Below are positions 14,547-19,625 of a stretch of DNA of 19,625 nucleotides, piece after piece (position 1 is the stretch's first letter; the number at the start of each line of letters is the position of its first letter). The notes beneath the pieces were generated by a model that was not told the DNA's origin, did no database searches, and worked only from the letters and a program-made list of their open reading frames with translations. The DNA is from Lachnospiraceae bacterium (GTDB lineage Bacteria; Bacillota_A; Clostridia; Lachnospirales; Lachnospiraceae). The position numbers were made by a program, and so were the translations under genes. The DNA is taken from contig JAFTZF010000021.1 in the NCBI GenBank assembly GCA_017464645.1, positions 1-19,625 of the forward strand, read 5' to 3'.

Positions 14547-14575
14547 AGTCTATCACTACAGATTTCCCCTGTCAA
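14547..14575 (-). promoter_or_regulatory. feoA promoter
   Basis: On the minus strand TTGACA (14570-14575) and TAGACT (14547-14552) are 17 bp apart. The -35 box is consensus; the -10 is moderate. Confidence 0.68.
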
Positions 14576-14633
14576 GCATTACTTTTCACTATTTTTCACA
14601 AATTTTCCAGGTTTTTTTGGCAAATCATTCCAA

Positions 14634-14661
14634 AGGGCCTTCCGCATTGGAGGAAAGCCCT
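14634..14661. terminator. Hairpin after the unknown anchored protein
   Basis: AGGGCCTTCC and GGAAAGCCCT form a 10-bp stem with one imperfect pair and an 8-nt loop. It lies 25 bp past the stop at 14686. On the minus strand the trailing U run is short; on the plus strand T-rich sequence follows. Confidence 0.45.
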
Positions 14662-14685
14662 CTTTCTCTTCTTTTATTCTTAAAT

Positions 14686-15360
14686 TTATACCTCCGGGAA
14701 GAAATACTCCAGAAACACTTTCACTTGTTCGTAATTTCCGCAATCCGCGATCACATCCATATAAACCGGTGAATATCTTACCCAGGAGCCTTCCATCCAC
14801 TTTTCACTGAGGCTCAGGTCAATGGCTCCGTCCGTCATATAAGCCTCATAGCGGGAATAGTCCTCTCCCAGAACCGTTTCCAGATCCGCAAACAGGTCCT
14901 GAGCTTTGTACGTCTGGTGAACCGCTTCTCTGCAAATCAGGATATCCAGCTTCTCCGCACCTATCATGGTAGATATCTTCTGATATCCCGTAGTTTCTCC
15001 GGCCCAGGTCATAATGCCGGTATCGATGGTAACTCTCTCATATTTACTGCCGCTTCCCAGAAGTCCCAGCAGCTCCTTTTCCAACACCTCATATTCATCC
15101 GTCTGCTGTGTCATGTCTGTATAGTCAATACTGTTGGCATCCGCTATGCCAATGCAAAGAAGATCTTCCATCCGGGCCTCCTGCACAGCATCTATGGTAA
15201 TATCGGCGGCTATAATAATAACCAATACAGCAATCAGAAGCGGTTTATAATATGCCCAAATATGTACTATCCTTTCACGCCAGGTCATCCCTTTCAATTT
15301 TTCAATTTCCGCCTGAAGCTTCTCCTTTGTGGTCATGTCCGATTCGTATCGTTTTCCCAT
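14686..15360 (-). CDS. Unknown membrane-anchored protein
   Basis: A 224-residue protein I do not recognise. Residues 1-37 are basic and cytoplasmic (an amphipathic TTKEKLQAEIEKLKGMTWRE stretch), 39-57 form one hydrophobic helix (PLLIAVLVIIIAADITIDA), and 60-224 are an acidic, presumably extracytoplasmic domain. That domain contains CIGIADANSIDYTD, TIMTWAGETTGYQKI-like and DILICREAVHQTY segments that recall the alternating strand/helix pattern of periplasmic solute-binding proteins, but without a lipobox. It has its own promoter (15408-15436) and an AGAAAGGAAAGAG site before the ATG. It stands alone between feoA and the LysR gene. Function unknown. Confidence 0.75.
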   Translation of the reverse strand: MGKRYESDMTTKEKLQAEIEKLKGMTWRERIVHIWAYYKPLLIAVLVIIIAADITIDAVQEARMEDLLCIGIADANSIDYTDMTQQTDEYEVLEKELLGLLGSGSKYERVTIDTGIMTWAGETTGYQKISTMIGAEKLDILICREAVHQTYKAQDLFADLETVLGEDYSRYEAYMTDGAIDLSLSEKWMEGSWVRYSPVYMDVIADCGNYEQVKVFLEYFFPEV

Positions 15361-15407
15361 GTACTCTTTCCTTTCTGTACCTTTGTCCTCTTTCCCTCAT
15401 ATGATCA

Positions 15408-15436
15408 ATATTATGCTTTTGCGGCTCGTTTGTCCA
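15408..15436 (-). promoter_or_regulatory. Promoter of the unknown anchored protein
   Basis: On the minus strand TGGACA (15431-15436) and TAATAT (15408-15413) are 17 bp apart, about 48 bp before the start codon. Confidence 0.5.
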
Positions 15437-15479
15437 GTCGTTTCCAAAAAGTTAATAATTATAACCAAATGTTTATAAA

Positions 15480-15518
15480 GAAGAAGTCCCTCTGTTCTCG
15501 GAACAAAGGGACTTCTTC
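15480..15518. other. Strong hairpin between divergent promoters
   Basis: GAAGAAGTCCCT (15480-15491) and AGGGACTTCTTC (15507-15518) form a perfect 12-bp stem; after one C-A mismatch TGTTC/GAACA adds five more pairs, closed by a 3-nt loop. It lies upstream of both flanking promoters, so it is in neither known transcript. It could be an intrinsic terminator for an unseen RNA, an insulator, or a protein-binding palindrome. Confidence 0.6.
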
Positions 15519-15578
15519 TGTGATGGATTGTTTCATTTATTGGCAAATTAGATTATTTCCTGTAAACACTGTAACACA

Positions 15579-15607
15579 TTGACACCCCACAGTAAAATAC
15601 ATATAAT
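15579..15607 (+). promoter_or_regulatory. Consensus promoter of the LysR gene
   Basis: TTGACA (15579-15584), 17 bp, TATAAT (15602-15607): a perfect match to the sigma-A consensus at both boxes and in spacing. Such a strong promoter for a LysR gene suggests that expression is limited by repression. Confidence 0.85.
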
Positions 15608-15610
15608 AAA

Positions 15611-15631
15611 CCTATAGCAATACCTTATAGG
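15611..15631. promoter_or_regulatory. Inverted repeat at the LysR start site
   Basis: CCTATA (15611-15616) and TATAGG (15626-15631) are separated by 9 bp, giving a 21-bp dyad directly downstream of the -10 box. It contains a T-N11-A type core of the sort bound by LysR-type regulators and is a candidate autoregulatory operator. Confidence 0.55.
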
Positions 15632-15644
15632 TATGGAGGTCATT

Positions 15645-16538
15645 ATGGAACTGAGACACATTCGTTATTTTATGGCTGTTGCCGAAGAACTGAATTTTAC
15701 CAGGGCTGCAGAAAAATTATGCATTGCCCAGCCTCCTCTGAGCAGACAGATCCAAAATCTGGAAGAAGAGCTGGACGCCAAGCTCTTTATCCGGCATCCC
15801 CGTTCTCTGCAGCTGACAGAGGAAGGCATCCGTTTCAAACAGTACGCAAAACAGATCCTCTCCTTGGTGGATAAGTCTGCCGAAGAAGTGCGGGAAATGG
15901 GGAAAGGGCTTCAGGGGACCCTGTATCTGGCCTCTGTAGAAGGCCGCGGGCCCTGGCTGTTTTCCGAGTGGATCGCAGGCTTCCAAGCATTGCATCCGCA
16001 TGTACAATACACTCTCTGGAACGGCAATTCTGATGACGTGACGGAGCGTATTCGAAATCGGCTGTGCGATCTGGCTATTATTGTGGAACCCCTTAACAAA
16101 GAAGGGATTCAATCCCTGCGCGTCTTTCAGGAGCCCTGGATCGCACTGATTCCCAAGGAAAACCCCCTGGCTTCCCAGGAAGGCGATACGGTAGAAATGG
16201 TTCAGCTTGCTCCCTATGAGCTGATCGTTCCTTCCCGTTCCTCCCGCCTGATGGAGATCGAAAGCTGGTTTACTTCCAACAACAAAACTCCCCGCTTCCG
16301 CTGCCAGGTGGCTCACATGATAAACGCCTATGAACTGACCCGCCAAGGGGTAGGCATTTCCATCTACCCTGCATCAGCCTCTGCCCTGATCCAGGACGAT
16401 TCCGTCTGTGCAAAGCGCCTGGTGGAGCCTTCGGTCATCGCCTCTTACGCCTTGATCTGGAAAAAAGGTCATCAGCTGTCCCATGTGGCACAGGAATTTC
16501 TGGACTATGTACAGGACCGAATCTTATCTTCGGTTTAA
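15645..16538 (+). CDS. LysR-family transcriptional regulator
   Basis: A 297-residue regulator. The N-terminal winged helix (about 1-60) reads MELRHIRYFMAVAEELNFT then RAAEKLCIAQPPLSRQIQNL, a very typical LysR DNA-binding domain; residues 90-295 form the periplasmic-binding-like effector domain (LASVEGRGPWLFSEW, LCDLAIIVEPL, LIPKENPL, RQGVGISIYPASA). The ATG at 15645 is chosen because GGAGG lies five bases upstream; an in-frame ATG four codons earlier overlaps that site. The effector is unknown. Its gene converges on the glycerate kinase remnant and diverges from the unknown anchored protein, the usual position for a LysR target. Confidence 0.95.
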   Translation: MELRHIRYFMAVAEELNFTRAAEKLCIAQPPLSRQIQNLEEELDAKLFIRHPRSLQLTEEGIRFKQYAKQILSLVDKSAEEVREMGKGLQGTLYLASVEGRGPWLFSEWIAGFQALHPHVQYTLWNGNSDDVTERIRNRLCDLAIIVEPLNKEGIQSLRVFQEPWIALIPKENPLASQEGDTVEMVQLAPYELIVPSRSSRLMEIESWFTSNNKTPRFRCQVAHMINAYELTRQGVGISIYPASASALIQDDSVCAKRLVEPSVIASYALIWKKGHQLSHVAQEFLDYVQDRILSSV

Positions 16539-16553
16539 TATGGTATACATTAC

Positions 16554-16590
16554 AAAAGGAGTCGCTTCCCGGCGACCCCTTTTCTTTTTC
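16554..16590 (+). terminator. Terminator of the LysR gene
   Basis: AAAAGG-A-GTCGC (16554-16565) pairs with GCGAC-C-CCTTTT (16572-16583), an 11-bp stem with one mismatch, followed by CTTTTTC. It ends the LysR transcript just before the convergent glycerate kinase remnant and, with its A-rich left arm, could work in both directions. Confidence 0.78.
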
Positions 16591-16592
16591 TC

Positions 16593-17198
16593 TTATATAT
16601 TTACCAACCGGAAAACCATAACCAACGTATTGTAACACAACTGTGCAGCATTTTTTATAGCATGCTCCAATTCCATAGGTCCGTTGGTGATGGAAAACGC
16701 CGCCGTTATTCCCAGCTGCTCCAGTTCCTCCGGGCTGACACCGACCGTTCCCGCAATGGCTACCACCGGTACGTGCAGTTTCTTCGCCTGTTTTCCGATT
16801 CCCCAGAGCACCTTGCCGTATGCAGACTGAAAATCAATGGCCCCCTCGCCTGTAATGATCAGATCCGCATCCTTTGCCGCTGCCGAAAAATTTGCCAGGT
16901 CCAAGACTTCCGTAATACCCGGTTTCAAATCCGCACCAAATACCGCCATCAGTCCATACCCAAGGCCGCCGGCCGCAGCTTCCACAACAGCGGCTACGGT
17001 TCCTTCTCCACCATCTGCAATAGGGATCTTTATCACTTCAAGTTCTCCCAGCACTTCTTTTGCAGCCTTTTCTGTCAGCTTCCAGCCAGACTTCAATTCC
17101 CCAAACGTATCCTTTCCCATAAACATACCATAATTTTGCAGAAAGCACAATGACGCGCCGCCTCTTGTCAAGGTGCTTTCCCGCTTGCTTTTTATCAA
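16593..17198 (-). pseudogene. Glycerate kinase remnant with internal deletion
   Basis: The frame encodes 201 residues, against about 375 in intact class II glycerate kinases. EVIKIPIADGGEGTVAAVVEA (about 54-74) is the N-terminal signature; it is joined in frame to AAGGLGYGLMAVFGADLKPG, which normally sits about 180 residues later, followed by DADLIITGEGAIDFQSAYGK and PVVAIAGTVG. The middle with the GIGGSATNDGG-type substrate site is missing. The extreme N-terminus, normally a VxxDSFKG motif, is scrambled (KDTFGELKSGWKL) and no good ribosome binding site is seen. The two ends could have recombined at GC-rich repeats encoding Ala-Ala-Gly-Gly. Activity is very unlikely. Confidence 0.82.
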
Positions 17199-17301
17199 AA
17201 GACCCCAACAAAATCATTAAAAAAATCCTATAAACAGTTTCCTTTTGGCAAAAATATGATATGATATGCATAGGTTTTAAATATGACAAAGGAGAATCAT
17301 T

Positions 17302-18786
17302 ATGCCAGTATACGATTTTAGCAATGTGCCATCCGACAAAAACTTTTCCGAATGTACATATACGATATTTCAGTCCAATGAATCACTCCCTTCTGCCGAG
17401 AATCCAATCCTGCTGATTGACAATCGTCAGCAGAAATGGCAGCACCACTCCTGCGGGATTTTTACCAATCCTGTCAAGCGGACCACTTTTGAATTCAAGG
17501 AAGATAACGGTACCGTCAGCGCCGACATTTTGCAGATCGATGCCCGCTTTGTCAACCTGCTGCGCTGGCTTGGCGAAAACCACATCAATGTACGGTTATC
17601 CGGACAGAACCGCGAGGACGGCTATGCTGTTTATAAAATCAGAGAAATCGCTTTTGGCGGTGACACCAGGCTCTCCGCAGAGGATGGATTTCTTCAGTTC
17701 ATGATCGAGCGGCTGCTGGCAAGCTCCGCCCCGGAAGAAGGGCCGGAGGACGAGGACCTTGACGAAACCGGCGATGACATGAAACTTACCAGCCTGCAGA
17801 GCATCACAGATTTTATGACCTGCGCAGGCCGAACCTTGCCCGACAACATCCGGCTCTGGGCCCGCAGAAACCTGGCCGTAGCCCGTTCTCATGAAGTTAC
17901 TCCGGAAGAAAGACGCCATGCTCAGCATGCCCTTTCTATCATGATGAATATCCAATGGAAAAACAATTATTTTAAATCCATAGATCCCAAAGAAGCCCGC
18001 CGCATTCTGGATGAAGAGTTGTATGGAATGGAACGGGTAAAACAGCGCATCATCGAGACCATCATACAGATCAACCGTACTCACACCTTACCCGCATACG
18101 GACTTCTTTTGGCAGGACCGGCCGGCACCGGAAAATCCCAAATCGCTTACGCAGTAGCGCGCATTCTGAAGCTGCCCTGGACAACGCTGGACATGAGCTC
18201 CATCAACGACCCGGAGCAGCTGACCGGAAGCTCCCGCATCTATTCCAATGCCAAGCCCGGCATTATTATGGAGGCCTTTTCCATGGCAGGCGAGTCCAAC
18301 CTGGTCTTCATCATCAACGAATTGGACAAAGCTTCTTCCGGAAAAGGCAACGGCAACCCTGCCGATGTGTTGCTGACCCTCCTTGACAATCTTGGCTTTA
18401 CGGATAATTACATGGAATGCATGATTCCAACCGCAGGCGTATACCCAATCGCAACCGCCAACAACAAAGACCTGATCAGCGCACCCTTGATGTCCCGTTT
18501 TGCAGTCATTGACATTCCGGACTATACACCGGAAGAAAAGAAGATCATCTTCTCCCAATTTGCTCTTCCGAAAGTACTGAAACGCATGAGTCTTCGAGCA
18601 GACGAGTGTATCATAACTCCGGAAGCTCTTGATGCAGTCATCAAAAAGTACGAAAACACTACCGGCATCCGAGACCTGGAGCAGGCCGCCGAGCATATTG
18701 CGGCCCACGCACTTTATCAGATTGAGGTAAATCATATCTCCAACGTAGTATTCGATGAAAAAATGGTGGAAGAACTGCTGGCATAG
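17302..18786 (+). CDS. Solitary Lon-like AAA+ ATPase without protease domain
   Basis: A 494-residue soluble protein. Residues 1-150 are unrecognised, with an acidic linker at about 142-158 (PEEGPEDEDLDETGDD). From 215 a Lon-type linker and AAA+ module begins: ARRILDEELYGMERVKQRI (232-250), Walker A GPAGTGKS (272-279), a Walker B-like LVFIINE (334-340), sensor 1 TANN (385-388), SRF with Arg399, and sensor 2 GIRDLE with Arg457. The Walker B aspartate is replaced by Asn339 while Glu340 is kept. The protein ends after the small helical domain; no Lon Ser-Lys protease domain follows. The ATG has AAAGGAG seven bases upstream, and a weak promoter may lie at 17238-17265. No partner gene is adjacent and a strong terminator follows. 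Remodelling or scaffold roles are guesses. Confidence 0.85.
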   Translation: MPVYDFSNVPSDKNFSECTYTIFQSNESLPSAENPILLIDNRQQKWQHHSCGIFTNPVKRTTFEFKEDNGTVSADILQIDARFVNLLRWLGENHINVRLSGQNREDGYAVYKIREIAFGGDTRLSAEDGFLQFMIERLLASSAPEEGPEDEDLDETGDDMKLTSLQSITDFMTCAGRTLPDNIRLWARRNLAVARSHEVTPEERRHAQHALSIMMNIQWKNNYFKSIDPKEARRILDEELYGMERVKQRIIETIIQINRTHTLPAYGLLLAGPAGTGKSQIAYAVARILKLPWTTLDMSSINDPEQLTGSSRIYSNAKPGIIMEAFSMAGESNLVFIINELDKASSGKGNGNPADVLLTLLDNLGFTDNYMECMIPTAGVYPIATANNKDLISAPLMSRFAVIDIPDYTPEEKKIIFSQFALPKVLKRMSLRADECIITPEALDAVIKKYENTTGIRDLEQAAEHIAAHALYQIEVNHISNVVFDEKMVEELLA

Positions 18787-18798
18787 GTTTATAAAGAA

Positions 18799-18840
18799 AA
18801 ATCCGAGAGGAGAACCAAATATTCTTCTCTCGGATTTCTT
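18799..18840 (+). terminator. Terminator of the AAA+ ATPase gene
   Basis: AAATCCGAGAGGAGAA (18799-18814) pairs with TTCTTCTCTCGGATTT (18822-18837), a 16-bp stem with one G-U pair and a 7-nt loop, followed by CTTATTATTT. It sits 13 bp past the stop codon. Confidence 0.85.
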
Positions 18841-18872
18841 ATTATTTCATATATTTAAACATTCAAAATATC

Positions 18873-19310
18873 CTATTCCTTCTCAAAATTTAAATAATAA
18901 CCACCTATCGAGACAAACAAAGTACCATTAACGCCTGAACTCATATTCGCCGAACCTTTATTTTCGCCAATAACCACATCATATGCTTGACTTGCAAACC
19001 TATTTCCATAGGACACTTTATATGTGCCTTCATAGGTTTTATTATTAGTTTTGTCCGTTAATGTAAGCTTTCCGTCTTTAGCAGTACAGATTAATTCAAT
19101 TCCTTTTGAAAACGCAAATATATTACCGTCATCCTCAGAAATATCGAGACCTTCCTTATGTGCCATAACGTGATGTGGTGCATCTGCTTGTTGTGCCGAT
19201 AAAAGAACCCAGTTATGTTGCTCAATGGTTGGTTTAACAAGAATTACATAGAAAATTATGCTCAAAATAACCGCTATTAGCCCTAAGGCGCCAAACCTTT
19301 TGACTTTCAC
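18873..19310 (-). CDS. Unknown small anchored or secreted protein
   Basis: A 145-residue protein I do not recognise. It starts with a basic KVKRFG and a hydrophobic helix (about 6-25, ALGLIAVILSIIFYVILVKP), then an exported domain of about 115 residues. The domain is rich in short beta-strand patterns (GIELICTAKDGKLTLTD, TYEGTYKVSYGNRF, YDVVIGENKG, GTLFVSIGGYYLNFE), which suggests a small beta-barrel or sandwich. There is no lipobox cysteine. I chose the GTG at 19308-19310 because AAGGAGG lies eight bases ahead; the frame is open 33 codons further but has no site there. The DNA is clearly more AT-rich than the rest of the window, a possible sign of acquisition. Confidence 0.7.
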   Translation of the reverse strand: MKVKRFGALGLIAVILSIIFYVILVKPTIEQHNWVLLSAQQADAPHHVMAHKEGLDISEDDGNIFAFSKGIELICTAKDGKLTLTDKTNNKTYEGTYKVSYGNRFASQAYDVVIGENKGSANMSSGVNGTLFVSIGGYYLNFEKE

Positions 19311-19352
19311 TACATTTCCCTCCTTACATATGAAATCATATATAACCTTCGT

Positions 19353-19380
19353 AGCATACCATATATTTGTACGATAGCAA
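19353..19380 (-). promoter_or_regulatory. Promoter of the unknown anchored protein at the right edge
   Basis: On the minus strand TTGCTA (19375-19380) and TATGCT (19353-19358) are 16 bp apart, giving a leader of about 35 nt before the GTG. Confidence 0.5.
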
Positions 19381-19450
19381 GATGTAATCCATCTGGGAAA
19401 CAGATACATTTTCTTCTATCTTTTCTCTTTTGTTTTAGCGAAAAAAGCAA

Positions 19451-19486
19451 AAAGAAAAAGCCACACCAATATGTGACTTTTCTTTC
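19451..19486 (-). terminator. Terminator of a gene entering from the right
   Basis: GAAAAAG-C-CACA and TGTG-A-CTTTTC form a hairpin with a 6-nt loop. On the minus strand it is followed by long T runs, the pattern of an intrinsic terminator for a transcript coming from beyond 19625. Nothing else was recognised in 19311-19533 apart from the promoter at 19353-19380. Confidence 0.65.
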
Positions 19487-19533
19487 TATCATTCGTGTCC
19501 GAAAAAGAACTGGGTGAAAACCAAGAATTTTCC

Positions 19534-19625
19534 CTAACTTACTTGATTCATTGCATATAACATTAAAATTGCAAAACCAATAATAAATAATTTTAAAATA
19601 GACTTTAATACTCGTATGCCGATGC
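19534..19625 (-). CDS. Possible 3' end of a membrane protein gene
   Basis: One minus-strand frame is open from the right edge to a TAG at 19534-19536 and reads IGIRVLKSILKLFIIGFAI then LMLYAMNQVS, a basic segment followed by a hydrophobic helix. A terminator hairpin lies 48 bp further on. This fits the C-terminus of a membrane protein whose body is outside the window, but 30 codons are too few to be sure and another minus-strand frame is also open here. Confidence 0.35.
   Translation of the reverse strand, partial: IGIRVLKSILKLFIIGFAILMLYAMNQVS

Noticed and set aside
15717..16346. Minus-strand open frame of 209 codons inside the LysR gene
   Set aside because: Antisense shadow of a textbook LysR protein.
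17254..17271. Tandem ATATG-type repeat before the AAA+ gene
   Set aside because: Only three imperfect units in AT-rich DNA, more likely overlapping -10-like boxes than a true repeat.

Overview
The window reads as chromosomal DNA from a low-to-mid GC Firmicute of the class Clostridia, most likely a Lachnospiraceae-type gut anaerobe. The pointers are the DUF951/rpsF/ssb block, a class B sortase, FeoB with a small Cys-rich partner, DUF3793 and DUF2325 next to a flavodoxin, a C_GCAxxG_C_C protein, strong AGGAGG ribosome binding sites and consensus sigma-A type promoters. Genus assignment is inference. No rRNA, tRNA, CRISPR array or insertion sequence was recognised. Almost all genes lie on the minus strand.

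Layout. 1-778 holds the start of ssb, rpsF and a DUF951 gene. 803-2560 carries a Sir2-type NAD-dependent deacylase and a class B sortase. 2615-6741 is a tight minus-strand operon, read right to left: two half-size ABC exporter-type subunits (CydD/CydC-like), a Cys-rich YgbA-type protein and a YbaN-type (DUF454) membrane protein. 6978-7197 is a wrecked TSUP permease gene. 7274-8256 encodes a phosphopantetheinyl transferase and a C_GCAxxG_C_C redox protein. 8334-10207 holds DUF1846 and a DtxR-family metal regulator. 10363-11720 is a DUF2325 - DUF3793 - flavodoxin operon. 11904-14497 is feoA - feoB - Cys-rich Feo partner. 14686-15360 is an unknown membrane-anchored protein. 15645-16538 is a LysR regulator facing a glycerate kinase remnant. 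17302-18786 is a solitary Lon-like AAA+ ATPase without a protease domain. The AT-rich right edge carries an unknown anchored protein and possibly the tail of another gene.

How the parts fit. The strongest system-level signal is a 16-bp palindrome, GTTAG-N6-CTAAC, found five times, each time upstream of a plausible iron-limitation gene: twice before the ABC operon, once before DUF2325-DUF3793-flavodoxin, once before feoA and once before feoB. A DtxR-family gene with the DtxR-like Cys-x2-Glu-His metal ligand set lies in the middle of these targets. I infer a local ferrous-iron regulon combining Fe(II) uptake (Feo), flavodoxin, two DUF proteins and an ABC pair whose substrate may be heme, a siderophore or a thiol. 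The operators have two distinct geometries relative to the -10 box. Two genes (TSUP permease and glycerate kinase) show the same kind of decay, loss of the middle of the gene with both ends kept.
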